Notes under the pieces: model-generated
Databases searched by the model: none
The model's input: the letters and a program-made list of their open reading frames with translations, nothing else
What the model was told of the DNA's origin: nothing
Part shown: piece by piece, positions 23,901 through 35,530 of the stretch
How the letters are laid out: each line of letters opens with the position of its first letter
How positions within the stretch are numbered: position 1 is the stretch's first letter
Made by a program: the position numbers and the translations under genes
Assembly (NCBI RefSeq): GCF_024166365.1
Contig: NC_064824.1
Span: 40,834,608 to 40,898,607, forward strand
DNA from: Elephas maximus indicus
Taxonomy: Eukaryota; Chordata; Mammalia; Proboscidea; Elephantidae
DNA: 64,000 bases
Reading direction: 5' to 3'

Positions 23901-25940
23901 GTTACTCAACAAATAAAAAAGGAAATATTTAAAGGATCTCCCCTCAAGTGTGTATTGCTTCATAATTTTGAATTCGTATCAATAGTTTGCCGTCTAATCC
24001 ATCCTGATTTGGGCTTGGCTGAAAAAAGTTAGGTGTGAGTGTTTGATCTTGCTGTATAATATATTTAGAAGGTGAAAAAATTTGTTTGATAGTGAACATT
24101 TGTATTAATAAAAACAAAGTGGGCTTTGGATCTGAAACAGGTTTTATTTGAAAAAGAAGGTGAAGGGAAAGGTCTCTAGGAACATACATGCCACTGAGGA
24201 ATATTTGCGTACATTTGATCTGCAAGTATGCTTCAGCGGTTGTCGCAGTAAACCTTGGAGTTTTAGTTGTAGCAAAGAGCCTCTGCCACCGCTCAGCAAC
24301 ATAGTGCGCTCTCTTGCAGCTTTATTATAGCATACAGCGACAACTTCATTTTTAACGCTAAAAGAAAAGAAGAAAAAAAAAAAAACCCTCTTCACTTAAT
24401 TCAGACAGTGACCTGGAGGCCTCATTCCGACTGAAGGAGCCATTCAGAAGACTTCCAGACAAAAGCAGGGCTTTTTCCTAGCAACCAGATCAAAGCCAAA
24501 TCTCCCAGAATAGCTCCCTCCCAGGTTTCCTTTGGCGCATAGGTTCACAAGGATTCTAAGGCTCGTGGTGTCCAGTTCAGGCTTCTCTTTCAAACTGAAA
24601 TGGAAAGGAAAACTCCTGAGGAATTTTCGCAGACTCTGAAAACTGGCAAGCATTACACGAGCTCTTGGTCTTGGGGTAACATGGTGGTCATTTGGAGCAT
24701 CCCTAAATTTGTTATCGCTTGCATCTGCTTGTACTTTCTGTCCGACTCCCACAGAACGAAGTCTCTGTTTCCTTTCTGCCAGTACCTAATATCAGCTATG
24801 CCCAGGAGCCGGCTGATGAAGACTTCCTGTTTGTTTTGAGTCACTGTTAGAGTGATAAATATACTTTAGCTTTCTGCTTAGGGAGGAAAGAAACCAGCTG
24901 CCCTGAACTAGAGAGAAAAATGCAGAAATTCCACTGAATGGCCCCGTTATCGTGGAGTTTCAAGGGCAGCACAAAAATGAAAACTGTAAGTCTGGGCAAA
25001 GTAAATAATTTTCATATACCGGCATCTTGCTGCCTGCGTTAGACCTCAAGTTGTTTGCCTTTAATCATTTAGGCGAAAGAGATGTTTTTCACTGTATTAG
25101 AAGGATTCAGCATTGTTTAGAAATTAAAAAAAATGTAAACTTACAGAGTAATGGTTAGCTATGTAAATAAACAATTACAATTGCGTTTTTTTGATCTGAC
25201 CACAAGTTTTTAATGCCATTTGTGTATGAACATATAATGCTTCTGGATAGACAATGATGTTGAAGTTGTCAGTGGTATCCACTATTGTATTGAATAATTT
25301 ACATACCTGATTATTTGGATATAGAGTAACCCAAGAACAAAAGAATATTATAAAATTATTTAAAACAAAAGCAACAGGAAATCCTTTATAGTTTGAATGG
25401 CACTTCCTAAAGTAAATAAAACTACAGAATTTTTAATTCGTCTTTTAATCTCATTTTTTGACCTGTTTTGAACAGGTTTTGGATTCAATGACCAGAGTAT
25501 CCTTTGATTGGAATTACTCTCTTGATTATGACCCTGAAGACAGTGAATTTAGGAAGCATTGCTAATCTGGATGTCTTCACCATGATATTCTGGTTTCTGT
25601 TGGTGTAGACAACTTCCAGAGGTTGTGAGTTAGGTTGTGAGTTAGCAACTTGCATGTGCTTGGGATGGGAATGGATTGGTTATTTTCTCCCAGTGGTTAT
25701 TGTCTCTTAAAACAATTTTCTAATAGTCAAAGAGGAAGAATTTACTAAGAATCTACAATAAATGCTTTTGCCAAGGATAAAATAATTGTTTAGCGAGAAA
25801 ATTCAAAACAAATTTAACAATACTTCTGTAAAATTAGTGATGCAGGTATCGAGGCAGGATAGTGTATGCTAGCCTTATGACAATGTATCTGGTCTTACTT
25901 GTAAACTGAGACTTGAAAATGTACATGAATACAATCAATG
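23901..25940. other. Unique sequence, no gene seen; possible conserved stretch
   Basis: No repeat recognised. The part at about 24380-24860 is less AT-rich than its surroundings and repeat-free. Frames on both strands (for example 24444-24752 minus, 102 codons) overlap and show no recognisable domain. Confidence 0.4.
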
Positions 25941-25943
25941 AAC

Positions 25944-26125
25944 TAGTTGCTATAGAAAATAGAGTCAACTCCAATTCATGGTTGACCTCATGTGTGTCAG
26001 AGTAGAACTGTGCTCCATAGGGTTTTCATTGACTGATTTTCTCAAGGAGATTGCCAGGCCTCTCTTCTGAGGTGCATCTTGGTGGACTCAAGCTTCCAAC
26101 CTTTCAGTTAGCAGTTAGCATTAAT
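25944..26125 (-). mobile_element. AfroSINE, long type, diverged
   Basis: Reverse complement: head block 'ctaactgaaaggttggaag', middle 'tcagaagagaggcctggcaa', tail 'gagttgactctattttcta'. It lacks the first bases of the head, ending in 'agcattaattcc' on the plus strand. Confidence 0.78.
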
Positions 26126-28000
26126 TCCACATGAATATAAAAAAAAAAAAATACTTGTATATAAAGAAGGCTCCCTATGCTGGAGTCAGTGGTTGAGACA
26201 TCAGCATAGTGGCCTCAAGAATAGTAGAATGACAGTGCTAAAGTCTTGATGGAGACAGAGTCCTTATCATACAAAAGCTCACATTAAAAAAAAAAATAAA
26301 AAAGAATATGATACTGATAGCTCATAAAGGAGAACATGCATTTAGAAATCCTGAGCAGATTAGATAAAGCAAAGTTGAATTTGCCAAATATTGTTTTCGC
26401 TTTATAAATACGTTGTGGAGGCTCTAGTTTTCACATACTTACTTCACTCACACAAGTAGGAGGTAAAAAGAAAAACTTTAAAATGTGATTGAGGATGAAA
26501 ATTTTAAAGGATTAAATGATAATATTTTCTGTCATAATGAAAATTTAGAAAAACTAGACCCAGAGGATGGATGGCATAAGGAGGAGGAAAAAAAAAAAAA
26601 AATTAGTGGAACTAGAATTTTTTGTGGGTAGGAAAGAAGGGTATAAAACAAGTATATGAATTGAAATTGTTAGAAGATAAATATACCATGGGACAATTTT
26701 AGAGACTATTTCTGCCTCTGTACGTTTTTAAGAAAAAGGTTAAAATTTGATAGAAATATCTGAGATATGGGTTTAGGTGAGGTTTTTTTTTTCAAAACAA
26801 AATCTGTCATTTAAAATAAATTGGAGCTCTAATAGGGTGGGACCTATCACTTACCAAACATAAAAAGGTGTGAAAAGCCGCCCTTTACCTTTTTAGTGTT
26901 ATTGAATGTCAAATATCTAGGGCTTAAGGGAGACTACAAACAAACAAATTACCATTCTCCTCAGCAACAGTAATTGCTTAGATTGGACAAAACTAGCTTT
27001 GGTTGTGACGGCACATTTGTGATGCAGCCTCCAGGAATGAAAACATTATAGCCATTCTGCCCACTTATAACCAACCTCCATTTCTTCATGATTGAATAAG
27101 AACATAATAATCACATATTTGTATATTACACTACAATTTACAGAATGTTTTCACTTGGAACATCTCGAGAGATTCTTGGTTGTACCTTGTTCTGATTGTA
27201 AGTGGAAATAGTAACAGGTGGTCCCTTGTCCCGGGCCCCTGGGGATGACTTCAGTCATGTGGTTCGTTTTTAGTGGGCAGGCATAGTTCCCAAGGTGCAC
27301 TTTGCCTAACAAAACTTTTGGAGCATCTTGAGAAACAGATGCTGGCAAATTAGTGTTTTCATGTATAGTGGTAACTTGCAGCAAAGTGAAATCGAAGTGT
27401 GTTCTATAACAATTAACCCTGTATCTCTCTCAACTTATCATGGCGCCACGTTCCTGATTCCAGGTGTTTTAGACTATTCTATTGAAGCAGGTATGGAATA
27501 GGCATGGGAAATAAGGACTGTGGTATATTTAGAAACTTTTACTCTGAGTAGCTGGTTTTAAAAAAGGATTCATTTGCTAGAAAAATGGGGGTGGGGGGAT
27601 GTTTTTCACACCTATTTTCACACTTCTGAGGTGATAAGTCCAGCCCTCACAAAATAAAATGGCAGGTTTCACACTAAACCCACCCCGGCATATCCCTAAA
27701 GTCTCCTAACTCATTTGTTCTTTGAGAATGAAGAGACAATAAGATGTCTTGCCAGTGGCAGAGAGCCGAGGTCTCCATCATTTTTGCTTTGCTCCCTTTC
27801 TTCCAGAGGTACATGCCATCTTCTGCATGTGATATGTGAGTCTCCAGGGCACTATTGTTAGGTCTCCAACGATTTTGGCTATAGGTCAACAAGTCTCTTC
27901 TATTTCCTAGTTTTAATCTTAATACTTAGTGAATTAAACAACCAAATTCATGAATTTTACCAAGTGAACTCACATAAAATTTCTACTGGTCTTTAATTCT
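26126..28000. other. Unique AT-rich sequence, no gene seen
   Basis: A-runs near 26138, 26286 and 26588. No repeat or exon recognised. Confidence 0.4.
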
Positions 28001-28084
28001 TTTGACCACCATATGTATATCCTACCTCAGTTACTCATTGACATGGTTATAATTTATCTCTCATCATCTCTCACCTCTCAAAAT
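28001..28084 (+). mobile_element. L2 LINE, part upstream of an L1 insertion
   Basis: Diverged L2-like text ('catcatctctcacctct'), colinear with 28648-29130. Confidence 0.45.
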
Positions 28085-28095
28085 GGCCTGTCTGA

Positions 28096-28636
28096 AAACC
28101 GAAGACACAAGGCAAAGATTAGTCTGAAGGACTAATGGACCACAGACTCCACCATACTGAGTCCAGCACAGCCAGGTGGTGCCTGGCTACCACCACTGAC
28201 TGTTCTGACAGGGATCACAATAGAGGGTCCTAGACAGAGCTGGAGAAAAATGTAGAACAAAACTCTAACTCACAAACAATAACAACAACGAAAGACCAGA
28301 CTTATTGGCCTGACAGAGACTGGAGAAACCCTGAGAGTATGGCCCCTGGATACCCTTTAGCTCAGTAATGAAGTCACTCCTGAGGATCACGCTTCAGCCA
28401 AAGATTAGACAGGCCCGTAAAACAAAACAAGACTAAAGAGGCACACCAGTCCAGGGGCAAGGACTAGAAGGCAGGAGGGGACAGGAAAGCTGGTAATAGG
28501 GAACCAAGGTCAAAAAGGGAGAGTGTTGACATGTCATGGGGTTGTTAACAAACATCATAAAACAATATGTGTACTGTTTAATGAGAAACTAGTTTGGTCT
28601 GCAAACCTTCGTCTAAAGTACAATTAAAAAAAAAAA
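28096..28636 (+). mobile_element. L1 3' UTR fragment (541 bp)
   Basis: Same 3' UTR subfamily as 31249-31745: 'cctgacagagactggagaaa' and 'agtatggcccctgga', then 'gttgttaacaaacatcataa' and the terminus 'cttcgtctaaagtacaatta' plus A11. The flanks 'ggcctgtctga' (28085-28095) and 'ggcccatctga' (28637-28647) differ at two positions and fit a decayed duplication. Confidence 0.87.
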
Positions 28637-28647
28637 GGCCCATCTGA

Positions 28648-29130
28648 TCATAACCTAGAGTATAACAGAATTCTTGATTTACCTGCCCCCTTTAAATGTG
28701 TCCTTCACAATTTTTTCTCCAACTTATTCACACAGATGTTGAAAAGAAATTCCTAGGACTCCTTCTTGATTCCTTGTCACTTTCACTACCTTATCTTCAA
28801 CCCATCAATAAGCCTTGTTTTCTTGTTATTCTGAATCTATCCAATTCTCTTTCAAGAGTCACCATCATCTTTTGCATTGATATGATAAGAGCCCCAAACT
28901 CGTTTTCTTGTTGTGTATTCTCTCACATCACCCTGTGTTATTTTCTACATATCACTTTCTGAAATCTTGTGGATTTATTTGCCTCCTTTGTGATTTGTCT
29001 AGCTATGGTACCTCTTAAGAGAATGTAAGTGGAGACACTGGCTATAGAGTTCAGTGTTCTATGTAGCATTTATAATCATGCCTGGAACATCACAGGCACT
29101 CAAAGAATATTTGTTGAGTAAATGAGTTTC
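28648..29130 (+). mobile_element. L2 LINE 3' end, part downstream of an L1 insertion
   Basis: 'ctaggactccttcttgattc', 'caagagtcaccatcatcttt', 'aagagaatgtaagtggagac' and the terminus 'catcacaggcactcaaagaa' 'tatttgttgagtaaatgag' follow the L2 3' UTR in order. Confidence 0.72.
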
Positions 29131-29275
29131 CTCCTACACAGACTGGAAATATGGGGCACAAGGAAGTTAACTGACTTTCTTGGACTCACAAGATTAGCTA
29201 GTAGTAAACCTAAGGCTAGAACTTAAGTCTCTTGAATCTCAGTCTAAAGCTCTTGTTCTTGTACCAAATTGTACT
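29131..29275 (-). mobile_element. MIR
   Basis: 'ggaaatatggggcacaagga', 'aactgactttcttggactca' and 'attagctagtagtaaaccta' are the reverse complement of the MIR core. Confidence 0.6.
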
Positions 29276-29582
29276 TACTATTGTTATTACTGGTTAAGAC
29301 TGTGTTGTATAGACTTAAGGAATGCAGTCTTCATAGCTCCTGGCTTGCACTGTGAGGCTGTCTAGAAAGTGAGAGCACTTAATTGTAAGATCAGTAACTA
29401 TGTGGCTGGCTAAAGTCCAAGACAAACCTGCTGCACCAAATTCTACTCTTCAGCAAGTTTTAGTGTACCATACAGTGCAAGTAAACAGCTTATACAGACA
29501 CCTAGAGACATTAATTTTCTGGGTGATCTGTCCAATCCCATTGTAGTCGTAATGTCACTTCCAAATATAAAACCATTTAATT

Positions 29583-31745
29583 AAAAAAAAAAAAAAAGAA
29601 TTTCTTGTTCTTTAACTATTGAAGAAGAAAAATAAAGTAGGGGGATGCCCACTACCTGACCCCAGAACCTACTATACAGCTACGGTAGTCGAAACAGCCT
29701 GGTACTGGTACAAGGACAGATACATTGACCAATGGAATAGAATTGAGAACCCAGATGTAAATCCATCCGTCTATGGTCACTTGATCTTTGACAAGGGTCC
29801 ACAATCCATCAAATGGGGGAAAAGACAGTCTTTTTAACAAATGGTGCTGGCAAAGCTGGATGTCCATCTGCAAAAAGATAAAACAGGACCCATATCAAAC
29901 TAAGAAGTTCATAGAAGAAAAAATAAGATCAACACTAGAGGCCCTAATTCATGGCATTAAGAGGATACAAATCACAACCAACAACACACAAGCTCCAGAG
30001 GATAAGCTAGATACCTGGGATCTTCTAAAAATTAAACACTTATGCCCATCAAAAGACTTCACTGAAAGAGTAAAAAGAGAACCTACAGACTGGGAAAAAA
30101 AATTTTGGCTATTGCGAATCAGACAAAGGTCTAATCTTTAAAATCTACAAGGAAATCCAACACCTCTACAACAAAAAGACAAATAATCCAATTAAAAAAT
30201 GGGCAAAGGAAATGAACAGACACTTCACCAAAGAAGACATTCAAGTGGCCAACAAACACATAAAGAAATGCTCACGATCTCTAGCCATTAGAGAAATGCA
30301 AATCAAAACCACAATGAGGTACCATCTCACCCTGGCTTTACTGGCATGAATCAATAAAACAGGAAATAACAAATGTTGGAGAGGCTGTGGGGAGATCAGA
30401 ACTCTTATGCACTGCTGGTGGGAATGCAAAATGATACAACCATTTTGGAAAACAATATGGTGCTTCCTTAGAAAACTAGAAATAGAAATACCATATGATC
30501 CAGCAATCCCACTCCTAGGAATATATCCTAGAAAAATAAGAGTCGTCACAAGAATAGACATACGCACACCCATGTTCATTGCAACATTGTTCACAATTGC
30601 AAAAAGATGGAAACAATTTAGATGCCCTTCAACAGATTAATGGATAAACAAACTGTGGTACATACACACAATGGAGTATTACCCAAAGATAAAGAACAAT
30701 GATGAATCTGTGAAGCATCTCATAACATGGGTGAATCTGGAGGACATTATGCTGAGTGAAATAAGTCAATCACAAAAGGACAAATATTGTCTGAGACCAC
30801 TACTGTAAAACTCATGAAAAGGTTTACATACAAAAAGAAACAATCTTTGATGGTTACGAGGGAGGGGTGGGGTGGGGATGGAAAAACATTTAATGGACAG
30901 TGGAAACTTTGGTGAAGGGTAAGACAGTACACAATACTGGGGAAGCCAGTACAGCCTGTACAAGGCAAGGTTATGGCAGCTTCGTAGATAACATCCAAAC
31001 TCCCTGAGGGACTGAATTGCTGGGCTGAGGGCTGTGGGGACCACGGTCTTGGGGAACAGCTAGCTCAATTGGCGTAACATAGTTTATGAAAAATATGGTC
31101 TACATTCTACTTTGTTGAGTAGTGTCTGGGGTCTTAAAAGCCTGTGAACGGCCATCTAGGATAGTCCGCTGGTCTCACCCCTTCGGGAGCAAAGAAGAAT
31201 GAAGAAAACTAAAGATATAAGGGAAAGAAAGTTTAGTCCAAAGGACTAATGGATCACATCTACCACAGATTCCGCCAGACTGAGTCTAGTAAAACTAGAT
31301 GGCGCCCAGCTACCACCACTGACAGCTCTGACAGGGATCAAAATAGAGGGTCCCAGACAGAGCTGGAGAAAAATGTAGAACAAAATTCTAATTTAAAAAG
31401 AAAGACCAGACTTGCTTGCCTGACAGAGACTGGAGAAACCCTGAGAGTATGGCCCCTGGACACCCTTTCAGCTCAGTGATGAGGTCAACCCTAAGGTTCA
31501 CCCTTCAGCCAAAGATTAAGCAGGCCCATGGAACAAAACAAGACTAAAGGGGTGTGCCAGCCCTGGGGCAGGGCCTGGAAAGCAGAAGGAAACAGAAAAG
31601 CTGGTAATCGGGAACCCAGAGTTGAGAAGGGAGAGTATTGACATGTCATGGGGCTGTTAACCAATGTCATAGAACAATATGTGTACTGTTTAATGAGAAA
31701 CTAGTTTTGTTCTGTAAACCTTCATCTAAAGTACAATTTAAAAAA
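29583..31745 (+). mobile_element. 5'-truncated L1 with ORF2 C-terminus and 3' UTR
   Basis: After an A15 run and about 20 bases of uncertain origin, L1 ORF2 begins near 29612 (frame from 29619: [14 protein letters not shown], then [18 protein letters not shown]). Frames change near 29840 and 30120 and again before 30407, where LHCWWECK-type text ([29 protein letters not shown]) marks the ORF2 C-terminal domain. So the ORF is broken by frameshifts and stops. The 3' UTR runs 30810-31745 and ends 'cttcatctaaagtacaattt' plus a short A-run. Pieces of endonuclease and reverse transcriptase are absent by truncation. Confidence 0.88.
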
Positions 31746-32058
31746 ATATTGTGCTTTAGGTGAAAGTTTACAGCTCAATTTAATTTCTCATTCAAAAATT
31801 TATAGACATATTGTTTTGTGACATTGATTGCAATACCCACAATGTGCCAGCATACTCCCTCCCCCTTTCCAACCTGGCTTCCTCATGTCCCTTCTTCCAG
31901 TTCCTGTCCTTTCCTGCCTTCTCATCTTGCTTTTGGACAGGAGTTGCCCATTTGGTCTCCTAAATTTGATTGAATTAAGAAGCATGTTCCTTACGTGTGT
32001 TATTTTGTGTTTCATAGGCTTGTCTAATCTTTGTCTAAAAAGTGGGCTTCGGAAATGG
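31746..32058 (-). mobile_element. L1 3' UTR fragment, tail to tail with the preceding L1
   Basis: Reverse complement ends 'gtaaactttcacctaaagca' 'caat', matching the termini at 4683-4706 and 18912-19474 rather than that of its left neighbour, so it is a different L1 subfamily. Its 5' truncation point abuts a 15-mer 'taaaaccatttaatt' (32059-32073) that is also present at 29568-29582, left of the neighbouring L1. Confidence 0.85.
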
Positions 32059-32224
32059 TAAAACCATTTAATTTTAACGGCCCTCTTCCTTTGGTTCTGA
32101 GTAGGAAGTATTTTCCACCTTCCAAGGCATATGTCTCTTTCTAGACTTGTGTTTTGGGTCCAATTTTTCCAGCCTCTTTCTTTTACCCCTAACTTTTAAC
32201 TCTTTATTGTCTTCATTTACATGT

Positions 32225-32450
32225 CATTGTACACAGGCTTTAGAATCTGTAGACCTCTTCTGAATCCAGGATCTCCTATGAAATAGCTGTTTGACAGTGC
32301 ACAACTTACTCAACGTCTCTGAACTTGATTTCCTCACTTATAAAATAGGGACAAGGAAGGGCAATTATATAAACTAAATAAGAAAGTGTATGCAAAGAAC
32401 TCCCTGACACAGAGTGGACACTAAATGTTGCTATTCACATTATTATAAAA
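32225..32450 (+). mobile_element. MIR
   Basis: 'acttactcaacgtctctgaa', 'tttcctcacttataaaatag' and 'acagagtggacactaaatgt' place MIR core and 3' end in the plus orientation. Confidence 0.75.
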
Positions 32451-32459
32451 ATAATCACA

Positions 32460-34367
32460 TTTCCCTTATCTGAAAAAGTGCATTAACAGAAATGAAAACA
32501 ACCCCCACATTCTCACCACTACTACCCCTAAATAGCCCTTCTTTGTTCAATATTTACCTTCATGGTAAAAATTCTTGAAGAATATATTCTATATTTATTC
32601 ACTTCCCTTTCTCATAATACTGTTGTATCGGAACTGACTGAGAAAAGTTGCTGTCCATTGTCAAATGTTACACTTTTGATTTCTCTATGCAAATCATGGT
32701 TATTATTAGGGATTTTCTATTTCTCTTATGTCTGTTTTCTCACTTTATATCATGAGTCCCAGTCCCTCAGGAGAGTAAACTAACGTTCACTAAGCTAGCT
32801 TTGTGGCCTCAAAAGAACTGGCATTTTCTCTGTCAGGAGGAAATGCCCCATGGTCTTCCAAGCACAATTGGGAGAACCACGGTGGCGATGTGAGGCATTG
32901 AGTACTGTAACTGGGAGGTGCCTCAGTGGGCAAAGTTCTATTCAAGATAAGCATAGTTAAAAATGGAGAGGGCTGTGCCATTCTTTGAGGGAGGCCCAAA
33001 TAGAATCTAGAAAAAACTAATTTGCTTATATAGGAAATACATTTCATGAGGAAATGCTCCTCTGTGTGAGGTGCCCTGTTTTAGAGCTATAGATGCTGCT
33101 GAAAGGTAATCTAAAGAAAGAACTTCATAGCAAGTTAGTGGACAATCGTGAGCCAGCCATGATAGCAAAGCTACCCTTTGGGAAAGTGAGAAGTGAGCGG
33201 CCCTCTCAGCACTGCCAGAGAAACATTGTCATAGATTGGGTGCATCCACCTATAGAAAAAGACCTCATCCAAGGACCAGAAGGAACAGTGGGAGACTGTC
33301 TTAGTGGGGCTGTAAATTATATCTTATAATTAGGTTTGTTGACTTCTTTTCCTTTTCATTAAATGTCTTTCTGCTATAGAGTAACCAGAGTTCTTCCAAG
33401 TATAGTTTTTAAGTACCTGCTGTGGGCCTCAAAACCAAGGGCATGAAAGTTCCTAGGGATTCACCTGGGTTCTCAGTGCCATAAACTTCTCTGGAAAAAG
33501 GGAGACTATTTGAAAAAGAACTCAAGCAGCATCCTAGACTGCATTCTGTTCTACCATTCTACTCCCAAATGCATAATACCCAACCTGGTAAAGCACAAAC
33601 CACCATTTCCATGTTTGTTCAACGCATACTTACTGAATAAAATACCTATCACATCTTTTTTTTTCTAACAACTAAAATTGTTTATTGAGAAAAGAGTTAC
33701 TTTTTATTTTGGTTGAAATACTGCAACAAGGCTGTTATTGAAGATTAAACAGAGTCAACCTTAATTGGACTCGGTTATCTCCAGGGCTTACATGAAGTAC
33801 TGTCACAGACCATAGACATTTTGAGACCTCTGAGGTGCCACTTGGCATGTAGTCCCTTAAGGATTTCACTTGCAACAGGGATGAGTTTGCTTTTCGAAAA
33901 GAGAAACTACCTCCTTTTATTGTTTTGTATTATATTTATCATCACCTTATCTTCACTATGTGCCAAACAGTTTTCCACGGAATGATTGATTCTAATAATT
34001 AAAAGACGGCAATATTCTTTTGGTGGATGACTGTTTTGTCTGAGTTATAAAATATAATTTGCCTTTCTTTGTATCTTTGTTCAAAAAGAGATTCATCTTT
34101 AATTAGTTTGAGGTGTACTGTGGCTTACCTTTGTCTCCAAGTAAAATATTTTTCTTTTTCAAAAAGAGATGAATTCTGAGATGATAGGGTAAAATCTTTG
34201 CAGAAAGGATAAATATACTAAGATTTCCCTTTAGGAAGTTGCTTCTAAATTGCTGTAATCTAGTATTTCAGGTATTGAACACCTATTAAAGAAATGGTTG
34301 TTTGCATTATGTTACCTGTAAATTTGGTGACTCCCTTTCTCCATATTTATTTTTAATCCTGTTCTAC
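32460..34367. other. Unique sequence, no gene seen
   Basis: No repeat recognised. A 78-codon frame at 33093-33329 has no recognisable domain and no clear splice or promoter context. Confidence 0.4.
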
Positions 34368-34376
34368 AGCAGGAAC

Positions 34377-34535
34377 GGAAACCCTGGTGGCATAGTGGTT
34401 AAGAGATATGGCTGCTAACCAAAAGGTAGACAGTTCAAATCCACCAGGCGCTCCTTGGAAACTCAGTGGGGGCAGTTCTACTCTGTCCTATAGGGTTGCC
34501 TTGAGTCAGAATCAACTTGATGGCACTGAGCTTAA
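34377..34535 (+). mobile_element. AfroSINE, short type
   Basis: 'ggaaaccctggtggcatagt' head, 'gctgctaaccaaaagg' block, B box 'agttcaaatcc', tail 'agtcagaatcaacttgatgg'. 9-bp duplication 'agcaggaac' at 34368-34376 and 34536-34544. Confidence 0.92.
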
Positions 34536-34619
34536 AGCAGGAACTAGGACCAAAAAAATTAAAGCTTTTTTTTTTTTTTGATTTGATGGGTCTAATATTC
34601 ATCAGTGAGCTGAATATGA

Positions 34620-34735
34620 CTTACAACCTGTCCCCCTTTTATTAGTAATGAAACTGAGATACTGTAAGATTAAGTAAACTCATAATAGCAGGTTAAATAT
34701 TGAGGCTATAGCCCACTGAACAAGGTGCTATGTTT
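34620..34735 (-). mobile_element. Degraded MIR (tentative)
   Basis: 'taatgaaactgagatactgt' then 'agattaagtaaactcataat' resembles the reverse MIR core (gaaactgaggca...gttaagtaacttgcc). Confidence 0.4.
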
Positions 34736-35014
34736 AAGCCGGTACTGTTCGATGTTGTCCTCAGGTAACTTTACCATTTGGCATTACGGGATGGGGCCAC
34801 TGAAAAGTAGAGTAGTTAACAACAACCATTGCATTTTGTTATTTTCATTTTTGTTGGAAAGGGGTTCTCACTGTGAAGGGAAAAGAACAGAAGATCAATA
34901 CTGTGCCAATAACATCTTTTGTTCTTGCTGCATTGATAAATATTCCTGGAGCCTGCTGGTTGCCATTTCTTCTTTATTTAAAAAGAAAAGACTTACTTTG
35001 TTTTTCTCTTAATC

Positions 35015-35530
35015 AAAGGAATTCACGTCCATTACAGAAAATTTAGGAAATGCAGATAAATAAAATGAAGAAAATCAGAAACCATCCACAATCTCACAAC
35101 TGAAAAAGAACCATTTTAATATTTTGGCACACATTCCTCCAACTTTTTATCTATATATGTTAATGCAAGTATTTTTTTTAATGAAATGCAAATCCTATTG
35201 TGATATATATATATATACATATACATTTTCCTCTTTTCACATGAGAATATATATGGAATACATTTCAGTAATATCCTTTCTCAACACCCTTTAACTCAGC
35301 TACACAATTATTTATTCAATCAATTCCTTATTGTTGAGCATTTAGGTTGTTCCCAATCTTGTCATGATTATAAATGTGGTAGCATAAACATTGCATGTAG
35401 CCAAATATTCAGCTACACTCTTGGTTTTTGTCTTAGCAAATAGTTCTAGAAATGGAATTGCTAAGTCAAAAATATGTGCAGATTTTAGGCTTTTTACTTC
35501 ATATTGCTACCTTTTTCTTCAACAAGGTTA
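35015..35530 (+). mobile_element. Old L1M-type 3' UTR
   Basis: Characteristic text 'gcatttaggttgttcccaat', 'catgattataaatgtggtag', 'agttctagaaatggaattgc' 'taagtcaaaaatatgtgca' of old L1M 3' ends. Contains a (TA)n run at about 35201-35214. Confidence 0.68.

Noticed and set aside
24444..24839. Overlapping plus and minus frames as a gene
   Set aside because: Frames are open on both strands without splice signals or a recognisable domain; probably composition in a less AT-rich unique stretch.
30407..30640. 77-codon frame as a host gene
   Set aside because: It is the L1 ORF2 C-terminal region (CWWECK and [13 protein letters not shown]).
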